Assembly: GCF_014284175.1 (NCBI RefSeq)
Contig: NZ_JACOGA010000012.1
Location: 114,368-178,367, forward strand
Direction of reading: 5' to 3'
Length of the DNA stretch: 64,000 bases
Source: Affinundibacterium flavidum
GTDB lineage: Bacteria > Pseudomonadota > Gammaproteobacteria > Burkholderiales > Burkholderiaceae_D
Shown here: positions 48,860 to 59,335 of the stretch, in pieces
Layout of the letters: every line of letters begins with the position of its first letter
Numbering within the stretch: the first letter of the stretch is position 1
Position numbers and translations under genes: made by a program
The notes under the pieces: model-generated
Database searches by the model: none
Told to the model about the DNA's origin: nothing
The model's input: only the letters and a program-made list of their open reading frames with translations

Positions 48860-49669
48860 ATGCTAATTTATTTATCTATGGCGGCGGCGCTGTTATACGC
48901 GATCTGCCCATTTATTCCTGAACGTCAACGTGTCCTTGGCTTGGTGCTAGCGGCACTTGGCTGGACCGCACATGGACTGGCGCTGGCTTTGAGTGTGTAT
49001 GCCGTTGATGCTTTGCGTATCGGCTTTGCAATCATGTGGTCGGCGGCGATTTGGGTTTCGGTATTGGTCTATTTAGTAGAGAACAGAAATTTCTCCTTAG
49101 ATGGTTTGCGCATTTTGATTTTGCCCCAAGCGGCGGTTACCGCGCTATTGCCTTTGGCTTTTCCGGGAAGCTTGGTACACCTCGCGGATAAGCCTGCAAT
49201 GTTTCCATGGCATGTGGGCATCGCCATACTGGCGTATAGCACGCTGACGATTGCCGCATTTCATGCACTGGTGATGTATGTTCAAGATAGACAATTACAC
49301 CGGATGCGCGGTAAGCCTGTGCAGTCGTGGTTAGAGAAAGCCTTGGATCGTTTGCCAGCCCTATTAAAGATGGAACACATCCTGTTTTTATTAGTCACTC
49401 TTGGGTTTATTTTCTTGAGTTTGACGGTGTTGTCTGGTGTGATTTTTTCTGAACAATTCCTCGGCGTGGCGTTTAAGTGGGATCACAAAACGGTGTTGTC
49501 GCTGTTGTCTTGGTTGCTGTTTGCCGTATTGTTAGCTGGGCGTCAATGGCGTGGTTGGCGCGGAAAAGCGGTCTTGCGCATCACTTTGTTTGGTTTTTTG
49601 AGTCTCCTATTAGCTTATGTCGGTAGCCGCTTTGTGATGGAAGTGTTACTGCACAGGAGTGTGATATGA
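48860..49669 (+). CDS. ypjD: YpjD/CcsA-like cytochrome c assembly family membrane protein
   Basis: 269 aa with about eight membrane helices, matching the CcsA/CcmC-like YpjD family found next to ffh in many proteobacteria. Hydrophobic segments and the conserved polar spots (GWTAHGL, HVGIAILAYSTL, FKWDHKTVLSLLSWLLF) fit. The haem-handling activity of CcsA is established for System II, but the role of YpjD itself is unclear. The stop overlaps the next gene by four bases (ATGA). Confidence 0.88.
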   Translation: MLIYLSMAAALLYAICPFIPERQRVLGLVLAALGWTAHGLALALSVYAVDALRIGFAIMWSAAIWVSVLVYLVENRNFSLDGLRILILPQAAVTALLPLAFPGSLVHLADKPAMFPWHVGIAILAYSTLTIAAFHALVMYVQDRQLHRMRGKPVQSWLEKALDRLPALLKMEHILFLLVTLGFIFLSLTVLSGVIFSEQFLGVAFKWDHKTVLSLLSWLLFAVLLAGRQWRGWRGKAVLRITLFGFLSLLLAYVGSRFVMEVLLHRSVI

Positions 49670-49938
49670 GATTGTTGATGTGGTTAGGTCTGGTTGTTTT
49701 GGTGTATTTTGCCGTGCGCAAAAATTTTCGTGCTAATCAAACTCGTTCTGGCGATACTCAAAAAGAAGAGGCTTGGAGCGATAATACTTTTCCACAATCT
49801 ACGGGTTCTAAGCGTGTTGAAGCGATGCTCAATTGCGCCCACTGTCAGGTGTATTTCCCAGCTTCCGAGGCAGTTGTGCGTGACACGCTACATTATTGTA
49901 GTACCGAACATGCGGATGCTGCCACCCAGAAAAATTAA
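49666..49938 (+). CDS. PP0621 family small membrane-anchored Cys protein
   Basis: 90 aa. One N-terminal membrane helix (LLMWLGLVVLVYFAV) and a C-terminal Cys cluster CAHCQVYFPASEAV...YCSTEH (C-x2-C then C), which looks like a small zinc-binding knuckle. I recognise the PP0621 family, which usually lies between the ypjD-like gene and pilS. Function unknown. Starts with an ATGA overlap. Confidence 0.82.
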   Translation: MRLLMWLGLVVLVYFAVRKNFRANQTRSGDTQKEEAWSDNTFPQSTGSKRVEAMLNCAHCQVYFPASEAVVRDTLHYCSTEHADAATQKN

Positions 49939-49953
49939 GCTAAATGGCGCGCA

Positions 49954-51693
49954 ATGATTACCCATGATGTACGACATACCGAAATAAGTGCAACTTTATG
50001 GCGTTCATTGCAGACGCTTAATTTCTCACGCGTGATTGTAGCGCTTGCCTTATTACTCTCTCTCAGCCTCAAGTCTTTTAATGATTATTGGTTAATTGAA
50101 CCAGTATTTTTGCGCGCCTTAGCAGCCAGTTATTTATTGGTCTCATTGGCTTTTATTGCGATTAAAGTGCGTTGGCAACAGCGATTCTTGTTGCAGTTGG
50201 TGACGCAAATTACCTTGGATATCGTCGTCATTTCTTTATTGTATGTCGGCGTTGGTGGCAGCAAGAGTGGCTTGGTCATCCTTTATCTATTCCCATTGGC
50301 TGGGCTTGGGATCTTAGGGCCGATGTTGTTGGCCTTATTTTTTGTTTCAGCGGTTTCCTTGTTCTTGTTGACTGTGAATGCCTATCAGGTATTGCAGAAT
50401 GAAGACAGCAACATTATTTCGCAAGCCGGTTTATATGGCGCAGCCTATTTTGCTGTGGTGTATGTACTTAATCGCTTGGCAAAAAACTTAATTGGACAAG
50501 AAGAACTCGCCAATCAACGCGGATTCGAATTGGCTTTGCAGCAAGCGATTAATCGTACCGTGATTGCAGATATGAATGATGGTATTTTGGTGATAGATCA
50601 GGATGGCTATTTATTTGAAGCGAATCCCGCCGCCGAACGCATGTTGGGAATAGCAAAGTTGACCCGCTCTTCGCAGCAAAAGTTAAAGCTGAATCAAATT
50701 TCCAGTCTTGAACCGATTGCGCACGCTTTGGACAATTGGACTGTGGGGCAACAGCCTGATACCACAAGCTGGTTGCGCAATGAAGGGGCTTCGTTTGTCG
50801 TGATCAGACAGTACGTGGAAGAGCACAGTTCGAATGCAAATTATTCTGCGGCAGAAGCGCCACATGAGGCTGCTACGCATTTGAAATTACGCTTTGTCAG
50901 AATAGATGAAAGTGATTTTGACCATGTGGACTTACATTTGACACCATGTACTATTATCTTTATGCAAAATGTGTCGGAACTCGAAAATCAGGCGCAGCAG
51001 TTAAAACTGGCATCGATGGGACGATTGACCGCCAGTATTGCGCATGAAGTGCGTAATCCCTTGTCTTCCATCTCCTATGCCGCCTCCTTGCTGGGCGAGG
51101 ATGTACATAATGAAGTGCAAGCACGCCGTTTGCTCAAAATTGTGGAAGATAATGTTAGCCGCTTGAATCAGTTGATTGAAGATATCTTAAAGTTGTCGCG
51201 TAAGGCGCAGATGAATTTGCAGCCTATCTTATTGATGGATGAACTAAAAAACATTGTTCAAGAATTTGTAGAAACGCGGGGAATTTCAGAGCATTTAATT
51301 CAATTAAGTGATAGTGGTCGGTTTTACGTGGTGTTTGATCCAGGTCATTTGCACGAAGTCATCACTAATTTGCTATCGAACGCAGTACGCTATGCTAGTG
51401 GCAAACCAGGATGTATACGATTGAATATCAAGATCTCATCGGGTATGCGTCGCGAATTGCATATTCAAGATGATGGACCAGGTATTTCTTCTTTGGTGCG
51501 TGCACATTTGTTTGAGCCTTTTTATACCACGTCGAGTAAAGGGACGGGTTTGGGCTTGTACATGGCACGGGAATTATGTTTGAATAATCATGCTGTACTC
51601 GATTATGAATATAGAAATGACGAAACCTCGACTTATGGTATGGATCCGGGCGGTCGCTTCGTTATCAATTTTTCTTCAAATGAGAAGTCATGA
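49954..51693 (+). CDS. pilS: PilS sensor histidine kinase
   Basis: 579 aa. Residues 20-175 have about six membrane helices; then a PAS domain (about 195-345; MNDGILVIDQDGYLFEANPAAERML). HisKA motif ASIAHEVRNPLSSISYA carries the phosphorylated His; ATPase motifs NLLSNAVRYA, DDGPGISS and GTGLGLYMARE follow. With PilR it controls sigma-54 dependent pilin (pilA) expression for type IV pili. The stop overlaps the pilR start by four bases. Confidence 0.93.
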   Translation: MITHDVRHTEISATLWRSLQTLNFSRVIVALALLLSLSLKSFNDYWLIEPVFLRALAASYLLVSLAFIAIKVRWQQRFLLQLVTQITLDIVVISLLYVGVGGSKSGLVILYLFPLAGLGILGPMLLALFFVSAVSLFLLTVNAYQVLQNEDSNIISQAGLYGAAYFAVVYVLNRLAKNLIGQEELANQRGFELALQQAINRTVIADMNDGILVIDQDGYLFEANPAAERMLGIAKLTRSSQQKLKLNQISSLEPIAHALDNWTVGQQPDTTSWLRNEGASFVVIRQYVEEHSSNANYSAAEAPHEAATHLKLRFVRIDESDFDHVDLHLTPCTIIFMQNVSELENQAQQLKLASMGRLTASIAHEVRNPLSSISYAASLLGEDVHNEVQARRLLKIVEDNVSRLNQLIEDILKLSRKAQMNLQPILLMDELKNIVQEFVETRGISEHLIQLSDSGRFYVVFDPGHLHEVITNLLSNAVRYASGKPGCIRLNIKISSGMRRELHIQDDGPGISSLVRAHLFEPFYTTSSKGTGLGLYMARELCLNNHAVLDYEYRNDETSTYGMDPGGRFVINFSSNEKS

Positions 51694-53201
51694 ATGCCAA
51701 TGAGTTGAGTCATCCTGCCCGCATCTTAGTGATCGATGATGAAGCGCATCTGCGTGAGCTATTGGAAATCACCTTAATTAAGATGGGTTTGGAAGTTGAC
51801 ACCGCCGAGTCTTTGGAGGCGGCACGGCGATTTTTGACGAAGCATACTTATTCATTGGTGTTAACCGACATGCGTCTACCGGACGGATCTGGTTTAGAAA
51901 TGGTCGAAGAGGTCAGTGCTAGTTTTAAGTCCACGCCCATCGCCGTCATTACCGCGTTTGGTAGTGCTGATAATGCGGTAGTTGCGTTGAAAGCGGGCGC
52001 CTTTGATTATGTATCGAAGCCAGTCGCACTGGATCAATTACGTAAATTAGTGCGTTCGGCTTTGCAGATGCAAAACGTGAAGCCATTGGAGCAAGTCGCA
52101 ATTGTGGCGGCAAAGCCTTCGAGCCCTTCATTTCTAATTGGTCAGTCTGACGAAATTCAGCATGTACGTTCACAAATAAGTCGCCTCGCACGCAGTATGG
52201 CACCAGTGATTATTACGGGCGAATCGGGTAGTGGCAAAGAACTAGCAGCACGGGAAATTCACAGAAATAGCGCACGAGCGGATAAGCCTTTTATCGCCGT
52301 GAATTGTGGCGCGATTCCCGAAGCTCTGATGGAGGCGGAATTTTTTGGCTATCGTAAAGGTGCGTTCACGGGCGCAAATGATGATAGAGATGGTTTTTTT
52401 CAGGCCGCCAATGGTGGAACCTTAATGCTAGATGAGGTCGCCGATCTACCTTTGGCGATGCAGGTCAAATTGCTACGCGCGATACAAGAGCGACGGGTGC
52501 GTAAGGTTGGCGCAACGGCAGAAGAAGCCGTGGATGTGCGTATACTTAGTGCCACTCACCAAAATTTAGAAGCGTGCGTGAGCGCTGGCAAGTTTCGTCA
52601 GGATTTGTATTATCGCTTGAATGTGATTGAATTATTGTTACCGCCATTGCGACAGCGATTAAGTGACGTGAATGAATTGGCTACGTGCATACTCTTAAAA
52701 TTAGCGACGCCAGGATATCCCATCAGCTTAAATCAAGCTGCCCTAGCGGCTTTGCAAGCGTATGATTTTCCAGGCAATGTGCGAGAACTGGAAAACATAC
52801 TAGAACGCGCCGCCGCTTTTGCCAATGATGGTTGTATCGATGTGATAGACCTTGGCTTGCGATCTGTTTCCAACCAGCGTGTACCCATAGTGCAAGAGCC
52901 TGCAGTTGCAACGAGTTTGATTGAAACCGCAATTAATGTGGATAAAACAGCAGATCAAACTGTAGATGCGACATCGCAGCCGAATGATGCGCCGAATGAT
53001 CCTGCATTGCTGTTCGCTGCCCCCGATTTGCCCTGTGTTTTACCTGATTATCTAGAACGCATTGAGCGTGAAGTGATTCGTACAGCGCTTGCCAAAACCC
53101 GCAACAATCGTACTCAGGCAGCCGAATTACTTGGCGTCAGTTTTCGTCAATTGCGTTATTCCATCCAAAAATTGAAGATCAATGATGTTGACACGGATTG
53201 A
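51690..53201 (+). CDS. pilR: PilR sigma-54 response regulator
   Basis: 503 aa. Receiver domain 10-125 with acidic pocket VIDDEAH and phosphorylation Asp in LTDMRLPDGSG; AAA+ domain from about 150 with Walker A GESGSGKE, the sigma-54 contact motif GAFTGA, Walker B GGTLMLDEVADL and arginine finger FRQDLYYRLNV; a C-terminal Fis-type helix-turn-helix (NNRTQAAELLGVSFRQLRYS). Activates sigma-54 promoters such as pilA. A low-complexity linker of about 60 residues precedes the helix-turn-helix. Confidence 0.94.
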   Translation: MNANELSHPARILVIDDEAHLRELLEITLIKMGLEVDTAESLEAARRFLTKHTYSLVLTDMRLPDGSGLEMVEEVSASFKSTPIAVITAFGSADNAVVALKAGAFDYVSKPVALDQLRKLVRSALQMQNVKPLEQVAIVAAKPSSPSFLIGQSDEIQHVRSQISRLARSMAPVIITGESGSGKELAAREIHRNSARADKPFIAVNCGAIPEALMEAEFFGYRKGAFTGANDDRDGFFQAANGGTLMLDEVADLPLAMQVKLLRAIQERRVRKVGATAEEAVDVRILSATHQNLEACVSAGKFRQDLYYRLNVIELLLPPLRQRLSDVNELATCILLKLATPGYPISLNQAALAALQAYDFPGNVRELENILERAAAFANDGCIDVIDLGLRSVSNQRVPIVQEPAVATSLIETAINVDKTADQTVDATSQPNDAPNDPALLFAAPDLPCVLPDYLERIEREVIRTALAKTRNNRTQAAELLGVSFRQLRYSIQKLKINDVDTD

Positions 53202-53277
53202 GGCTTTGAGTTCGCCGGCTGCTATTGTCAACGATGTTGCCAGCGACATTGCCAGTGAAATTGCAAGTGATTGGGTG

Positions 53278-53835
53278 ATGGATGCGCAATCTTGGTGTGC
53301 GCAAGCGCAGGCAGTGATCTCACCAAATTTTGGTCCGCGCCCGCTGGGAATGGCGGTTGACCTATTAGTGATTCACAACATTAGTCTTCCTCTGGCTGAA
53401 TTTGGTGGTGATTATATTCTGGACTTATTTCAAAATCGCCTCGATTACGATGCCCATCCCAGCTTTGCGAGTTTACGCGGAGTGCAGGTCTCTAGCCATT
53501 TTCTTATCCGGCGCGATGGTCAGATATTACAATTTGTCGCAGGTTCCTCACGCGCCTGGCATGCCGGGGTCTCTCATTTTCAAGGTCGCGACGGCTGTAA
53601 TGATTTTTCAATCGGCATAGAATTGGAAGGTTGCGATACTTGCGCGTTCACTGATGCACAATATTTAAGCTTGACACATCTGAGCAATTGTTTGATGCGC
53701 TATTTCCCATTGCAGCACATCGTTGGGCATCATGAAATTGCTCCCGGCCGCAAAACGGATCCGGGTCCATATTTTGACTGGCTGCGTTATCAGCGGAATT
53801 TGCCGGGCTGGATCTTAAGCGAGCTGGCACCATAA
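53278..53835 (+). CDS. ampD: 1,6-anhydro-N-acetylmuramyl-L-alanine amidase AmpD
   Basis: 185 aa from the ATG at 53278 (MDAQSWCAQAQAV), which aligns best with known AmpD; a frame start at 53182 would overlap pilR and add 32 Ala/Ser-rich residues. AmpD cuts the stem peptide from anhydro-muropeptides in the cytoplasm during cell-wall recycling. Zinc ligands: His in VIHNISLPLAEFGG, His in GHHEIAPGRKTDPGP and the Asp there. RAWHAGVSHFQGR and DFSIGIELEG are family signatures. The start choice is by alignment only. Confidence 0.93.
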   Translation: MDAQSWCAQAQAVISPNFGPRPLGMAVDLLVIHNISLPLAEFGGDYILDLFQNRLDYDAHPSFASLRGVQVSSHFLIRRDGQILQFVAGSSRAWHAGVSHFQGRDGCNDFSIGIELEGCDTCAFTDAQYLSLTHLSNCLMRYFPLQHIVGHHEIAPGRKTDPGPYFDWLRYQRNLPGWILSELAP

Positions 53836-54512
53836 ACGGCGGCGTTAATCTGCAAGCGCAAAAAATTTTCTAAAGTAGTGGTGATGAGATACTTGATCAC
53901 ATTCATTTTTAAAATGGCGTAACAAGCATAAACATACAAAAGAAGCTATTCATAGTATTCATCTGCGATTTATTCTCCTCATGTGCGCATCGTCTTACTG
54001 CACTTCCTCAGCATAAATTCTCTGATTTATTTTCTTCACTTGCACAAGTTTTCAGCACTTGATGTTAGTGGTCACTCACGTTGTAATCCGCGTTGTTTTG
54101 TCGCTTGACCAATGTCAAATGCTAGCGTCGTTTTTGATTCAAATATATCGACCTCTAGTTGAAAAAAGCGGTTGCACTCTCCCAGTTGAGACACTAGAAT
54201 TAGTGCAAATAAAAATAAACACACTAGATCTAGTGTTTTTTGGAATGTTTCCCAAAATTATTTTTTTCATGTATTCCTGTTCTCAATGTGCCCAAAAAAC
54301 TGGCTAATGCCGATTTTCGGTCGTGTACCAAAATGAAGGTAAGACGATATTTTGGTATTGAAATAGAGAATACAAATTCACAGAAGTTGAAGTCGAGTTT
54401 GACGAATTTTTAAGCAATTTTTCAAGCTCTTGCAGTACAGCATTTTGGTAAAACTCGCAGTACGAACGCAATATTCACCTTAATTTAATAAGACCCTGAA
54501 CCTGGAGGCGAA
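53836..54512. other. Regulatory intergenic region upstream of nrdA
   Basis: About 680 bp. Contains two NrdR-type boxes (54191 and 54221) and the nrdA ribosome binding site (CCTGGAGGCG). The 82-codon frame at 54059-54307 runs through both boxes and is not credible. Confidence 0.6.
54191..54236. promoter_or_regulatory. Tandem NrdR-type boxes upstream of nrdAB
   Basis: Box 1 ACACTAGAATTAGTGC (54191-54206) and box 2 ACACTAGATCTAGTGT (54221-54236), 14 bp apart, so about three helical turns centre to centre. Box 2 is a perfect palindrome. Paired 16-bp ACAC...GTGT boxes are the known binding pattern of the NrdR repressor. Confidence 0.85.
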
Positions 54513-57449
54513 ATGCACTCTTCATTAGAAATATCATCCATCCAAGCGTATGACCCCGTTGCAGCGCAAGCGAGCTTAACACCTCAAACTAATCTTACTC
54601 CGACGGCGAGTTTTAGCGACTATCGCATCATTCGCCGCAATGGCGCTGTGGTTGGATTTGAACCATCGAAGATTTCGATTGCCGTGACCAAGGCATTTTT
54701 GGCGGTCAATGGTGGTCAGGGTGCAGCATCCGCCAGAATTCGTGAATTAGTTGAGCGCCTCACTTACAACGTGGTTACTGCTTTGATGCGTCGCCAGCCA
54801 AACGGCGGCACTTTCCATATTGAAGATATTCAAGATCAAGTTGAATTAGCATTGATGCGTTCAGGCGAGCATGATGTGGCGCGCGCCTATGTTTTGTACC
54901 GTGCTAAACGCATGGATGAGCGTCGTGCGCAATTAGAAGCGCAAGCCGCTGGTAAGCCAGAGGCAGCAGTTCCACAAATTCATGTCATCGTTGATGGCAG
55001 ACCACAAGTGTTGGACATCGCTCAAGTGCGCGGCCTGATTTCGGCAGCTTGCGTTGGCTTGGAAAAACTGGTGGATGCAGAAGCTATTCTGATTGAAACC
55101 TTGAAAAATCTGTATGACGGTGTGCCGGTTGAAGAACTGCACAAATCTGCAATTTTGGCTGCCCGTGCCATGATGGAAAAAGAGCCTGCATATAGCCAGG
55201 TGACGGCTCGTTTGTTATTGCATACAGTCCGTAAAGAAGTGTTTAATAAAGAAGTAGCACAAAAAGATGCGGCGGATGAATACGTAGAATACTTCCCGAA
55301 ATTCATCAAAAAAGGGATTGAGGCTGGTTTGCTCGATGCCAAGTTGGCGCAATTTGATTTGAAAAAAATGGCAAATGCGTTGGTAGCTGATCGTGATTTG
55401 CAATTTGGTTACATCGGTTTGCAAACTTTGTATGACCGTTACTTCTTACATATTCGCGATATCCGTATTGAAATGCCGCAGGCTTTCTATATGCGCGTCG
55501 CGATGGGCTTAGCTTTAAATGAGATCGACCGCGAAGCGCGCGCGATTGAATTCTATAATCTGTTATCGAGCTTTGATTTTATGAGTTCAACGCCTACACT
55601 ATTTAATAGTGGCACGCAGCGCTCACAATTATCATCATGCTACCTGACGACAGTGGCGGATGACCTCGACGGTATTTACGAAGCGATCAAAGAAAATGCG
55701 CTGTTAGCAAAATATGCAGGCGGCTTAGGTAACGACTGGACACCAGTACGTTCTTTGGGTGCGCACATTAAAGGAACTAATGGTAAATCCCAAGGTGTCG
55801 TACCATTCCTGAAAGTGGTTAACGATACAGCGGTCGCGGTCAATCAAGGTGGTAAGCGTAAAGGCGCAGTCTGTGCTTATCTTGAAACTTGGCATATGGA
55901 CGTAGAAGAATTCTTGGAATTGCGTAAGAACACCGGTGATGACCGTCGTCGTACGCATGATATGAATACGTCCAACTGGATTCCAGATTTGTTCATGAAG
56001 CGCGTGATGGAGAAGGGCGATTGGACTTTGTTCTCACCATCCGACGTGCCTGATTTGCATGAAAAATTTGGCAAATCTTTTGAAGAAGCCTACACAGCTT
56101 ATGAAGCAAAAGCAGCCAATGGCGAAATCAAGCTGTCGAAAAAAGTCGCTGCTTTAGATCTGTGGCGCAAAATGTTGTCGATGTTGTTCGAAACGGGTCA
56201 TCCTTGGATCACGTTTAAAGATCCTTGCAACATCCGTTCGCCACAACAGCATGTAGGCGTCGTGCATAGCTCTAACTTGTGTACAGAGATCACGTTGAAT
56301 ACGAATGACAGCGAAATCGCAGTCTGTAATTTGGGTTCTGTGAATATGCCAGCCCACATGAAAGACGGCAAGCTGGATCACGAAAAACTCAAGCGCACTA
56401 TTACGACGGCAATGCGCATGCTCGATAACGTTATCGATATTAATTACTATGCTGTGAAAAAAGCACGTGACTCTAACTTGCGTCACCGCCCAGTTGGCTT
56501 GGGTATCATGGGTTTCCAAGATTGCTTGCACATGATGCGTATTCCGTATGCTTCCATGGATGCAGTGCAGTTCGCCGATACCTCGATGGAAGCAGTGTGT
56601 TACTACGCTTATTTGGCTTCGACAGAATTGGCGCAAGAGCGTGGTCGTTATAGTTCTTACACAGGTTCCTTGTGGGATCGTGGCATCTTGCCGCAAGACT
56701 CTGTGAAATTGTTGGCCGAAGAGCGTGGCGGTTACCTCGAAGTCGATAGCTCTGAAACTATGGATTGGACTATCGTGCGCAATCGTATTAAACAGTACGG
56801 TATGCGTAACTCGAACTGCGTTGCGATCGCACCAACAGCGACAATCTCCAATATCATTGGTGTAGCAGCTTGTATCGAGCCAACCTATCAGAACTTATAT
56901 GTGAAATCGAATTTGTCTGGCGAATTCACCGAAATCAATGAACATTTGGTACGCGATTTGAAAGAACGTGGTTTGTGGGATGACGTCATGATCTCTGACC
57001 TGAAATACTTCGACGGTAGCTTGGCGAAGATAGACCGGATTCCAGAAGACTTGCGCGAACTGTATGCGACGGCATTTGAAATCAGCCCAACATGGTTGGT
57101 GGAAGCCGCTTCCCGTCGTCAAAAATGGATAGATCAGGCACAGTCTTTGAACATCTATATGGCGGGCGCATCTGGTAAGAAATTGGATGAGACTTATAAA
57201 TTGGCGTGGTTACGTGGTTTGAAAACGACTTACTACCTGCGTACTATCGGTGCAACGCATACCGAGAAATCAACTAGTAAGACCGGTGCTTTGAATGCAG
57301 TGGCGGTCGATGGTGGGAATAGTGGTTACGCTGCCAGCGCAGAAGTGGCAACGGCATCTGCAACCACATCTACATTTGAGGCTGACGGTGCCGCATGTTA
57401 CCTGCGCCCTGGCGATCCAGGTTTCGAGGAATGCGAAGCTTGCCAATAA
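54513..57449 (+). CDS. nrdA: Class Ia ribonucleotide reductase, alpha subunit NrdA
   Basis: 978 aa, longer than E. coli NrdA (761) because it has two N-terminal ATP-cone-like regions: about 37-130 (IIRRNGAVVGFEPSKISIAV) and about 148-240 (PQIHVIVDGRPQVLDIAQVR). The catalytic barrel has the substrate-site Cys in SQLSSCYLTTVADD, NLCTEITLNT with the radical-site Cys, NLGSVNMPAHM and PTATISNIIG. The C-terminal tail ends FEECEACQ with the redox Cys pair. Makes dNDPs from NDPs. Followed 139 bp later by nrdB. Confidence 0.96.
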   Translation: MHSSLEISSIQAYDPVAAQASLTPQTNLTPTASFSDYRIIRRNGAVVGFEPSKISIAVTKAFLAVNGGQGAASARIRELVERLTYNVVTALMRRQPNGGTFHIEDIQDQVELALMRSGEHDVARAYVLYRAKRMDERRAQLEAQAAGKPEAAVPQIHVIVDGRPQVLDIAQVRGLISAACVGLEKLVDAEAILIETLKNLYDGVPVEELHKSAILAARAMMEKEPAYSQVTARLLLHTVRKEVFNKEVAQKDAADEYVEYFPKFIKKGIEAGLLDAKLAQFDLKKMANALVADRDLQFGYIGLQTLYDRYFLHIRDIRIEMPQAFYMRVAMGLALNEIDREARAIEFYNLLSSFDFMSSTPTLFNSGTQRSQLSSCYLTTVADDLDGIYEAIKENALLAKYAGGLGNDWTPVRSLGAHIKGTNGKSQGVVPFLKVVNDTAVAVNQGGKRKGAVCAYLETWHMDVEEFLELRKNTGDDRRRTHDMNTSNWIPDLFMKRVMEKGDWTLFSPSDVPDLHEKFGKSFEEAYTAYEAKAANGEIKLSKKVAALDLWRKMLSMLFETGHPWITFKDPCNIRSPQQHVGVVHSSNLCTEITLNTNDSEIAVCNLGSVNMPAHMKDGKLDHEKLKRTITTAMRMLDNVIDINYYAVKKARDSNLRHRPVGLGIMGFQDCLHMMRIPYASMDAVQFADTSMEAVCYYAYLASTELAQERGRYSSYTGSLWDRGILPQDSVKLLAEERGGYLEVDSSETMDWTIVRNRIKQYGMRNSNCVAIAPTATISNIIGVAACIEPTYQNLYVKSNLSGEFTEINEHLVRDLKERGLWDDVMISDLKYFDGSLAKIDRIPEDLRELYATAFEISPTWLVEAASRRQKWIDQAQSLNIYMAGASGKKLDETYKLAWLRGLKTTYYLRTIGATHTEKSTSKTGALNAVAVDGGNSGYAASAEVATASATTSTFEADGAACYLRPGDPGFEECEACQ

Positions 57450-57588
57450 GTTTTGACGAATCACCGCGACACTTGTTTGCGGTGATTTAAATTCATGGTT
57501 TTACCAATCACGGTAAAACTTCGCAAAATTAACAAATGGATTGGCGCTATGGCGTCAGTCCATTGATCAGAATAGTAAGGAATATCAC

Positions 57589-58797
57589 ATGCTTTCATGG
57601 GATGACGAAGCCGCTCCAGCGGCACCAGCGCCGCGTCCAACCGCGCAGCCAGCAATGCCAATTACGCCAGCCGCGCAATCGGCATTTGACCAGTATCAAA
57701 CTCGCTTGCAAACGCAAGACGTCGCATTAAACCCAGCGCTGGTCACCAAGCCAACTGTGGTGAGTGCTGAAGATATCGGCCGTCGCGTGAATGCTGCGGA
57801 CAAACGTATCATCAATGGTCAGACAGACGTGAATCAATTGGTGCCATTCAAATATAAATGGGCATGGGATAAATATCTGGCAGGTTGCGCGAATCATTGG
57901 ATGCCGCAAGAGATCAATATGCAGCGCGATATCGAGCTGTGGAAAAATCCAAATGGCTTGACGGAAGATGAGCGTCGTTTAGTAAAACGTAACCTCGGAT
58001 TTTTTGTAACAGCAGATTCTTTGGCTGCAAATAATATTGTGCTCGGCACCTATCGCCACATCACTGCGCCTGAATGTCGTCAATATTTATTGCGTCAGGC
58101 GTTTGAAGAAGCGATCCATACGCATGCATACCAGTACATCGTTGAATCACTTGGCTTAGATGAAGCAGAAATTTTTAACGCGTATAACGAAGTCGAATCA
58201 ATTCGCGATAAAGATCAATTTTTGATTCCATTTATTGATGTGCTGACTAACCCGGAATTCAAGACGGGCACTACCGAAGCGGACCAAACACTATTGCGCT
58301 CGCTGATCGTTTTTGCGTGTTTGATGGAAGGACTTTTCTTCTACGTTGGCTTCACACAAATTCTTGCGCTTGGTCGTCAGAATAAAATGATGGGTGCTGC
58401 GGAACAATACCAGTACATCTTGCGTGATGAATCGATGCACTGCAATTTCGGAATCGATTTGATCAACACAATCAAAATGGAAAACCCACATTTGTGGACC
58501 GCTGCATTTCGCGATGAAATTAAATCGTTGTTTTTACGTGCGGTAGAGTTGGAATATCGTTACGCAGAGGATACAATGCCGCGAGGAGTACTCGGCTTGA
58601 ATGCGCCAATGTTTAAAGGCTATTTACGATTCATCGCAAATCGTCGCGCGCAACAAATCGGTCTCGATGTTTTGTTCCCACAAGAAGAAAATCCTTTTCC
58701 GTGGATGAGCGAAATGATCGATCTGAAAAAAGAGCGTAACTTCTTTGAGACCCGTGTCATCGAATATCAAACAGGTGGTGCACTCAATTGGGAGTAA
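57589..58797 (+). CDS. nrdB: Class Ia ribonucleotide reductase, beta subunit NrdB
   Basis: 402 aa from the ATG at 57589 (MLSWDDEA), with AGTAAGGAAT upstream; an in-frame TTG at 57541 is not needed. Diiron ligands and radical site match class Ia: EAIHTHAY gives Glu-x2-His-x3-Tyr, so the tyrosyl-radical Tyr is present, and DESMHCNFG gives the second Glu/His set. The N-terminal about 60 residues are Ala/Pro-rich and variable. Ends [16 protein letters not shown], the tail that docks onto NrdA. Confidence 0.96.
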   Translation: MLSWDDEAAPAAPAPRPTAQPAMPITPAAQSAFDQYQTRLQTQDVALNPALVTKPTVVSAEDIGRRVNAADKRIINGQTDVNQLVPFKYKWAWDKYLAGCANHWMPQEINMQRDIELWKNPNGLTEDERRLVKRNLGFFVTADSLAANNIVLGTYRHITAPECRQYLLRQAFEEAIHTHAYQYIVESLGLDEAEIFNAYNEVESIRDKDQFLIPFIDVLTNPEFKTGTTEADQTLLRSLIVFACLMEGLFFYVGFTQILALGRQNKMMGAAEQYQYILRDESMHCNFGIDLINTIKMENPHLWTAAFRDEIKSLFLRAVELEYRYAEDTMPRGVLGLNAPMFKGYLRFIANRRAQQIGLDVLFPQEENPFPWMSEMIDLKKERNFFETRVIEYQTGGALNWE

Positions 58798-59335
58798 ATT
58801 TTTGTAGTCGAAGATGTTCAAGACAAAATTCGCAAAGCAAGTAAGTGGCTAAGTTTAAGTAGCTCGGATGCGAAAAAAAGTGATTGAACAAGAAAGGCTT
58901 CGCAAAACTGAATGAACTGTTTAAACTCATTCGAGAGTATTTTTGTTAATAGCGCGACCCCAGCGAGGCTGGGCGTTGCGCTTTTGTGTTTGGAAATCTG
59001 ACTTTTCAAACTACTGTTGGAATGTAATTTTTTAAGAGAATTCCGACGTTGCAGATACTGATATAAGGTGAAGTGCAATCACCTATTAGCATTTGCAGCG
59101 TTTTGGCTGTTGTCATAAATCGTTAAGGTCTGCCTGTGGTTAAGAACAAAAATAAGGGCAAACGACATAGCCAGATGACTATCTTATACGTTCAATGCGT
59201 AATAAGAGGTCGGTGCCGAATTCATTAGCGCAACCAGAAATCGTGTTTGTGCCGATGAATAATCCGCTTAATAGAAAGCGAGCGGATTTTAACTTTAATC
59301 TGATTTTTTTCCGACTAACGTGAAGGAGAAACAAA
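58798..59335. other. Intergenic region between nrdB and the H1-like gene
   Basis: About 540 bp with a probable nrdB terminator (58952-58990) and, at the end, GAAGGAGAAAC before the next gene. No gene seen. Confidence 0.5.
58952..58990 (+). terminator. Probable terminator of nrdAB
   Basis: AGCGCGACCCCAGC-GAG-GCTGGGCGTTGCGCT: a bulged stem of about 14 bp followed by TTTGTGTTT. It is 155 bp after the nrdB stop. Confidence 0.6.

Noticed and set aside
53182..53277. AmpD start at 53182 overlapping pilR
   Set aside because: Adds 32 Ala/Ser/Asp-rich residues not expected in AmpD; kept as a possibility only because gene overlap can couple translation.
56154..56696. 180-codon open frame on the minus strand inside nrdA
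   Set aside because: Fully antisense to a strongly conserved part of nrdA; peptide is Cys/His/Thr-rich and resembles no family.
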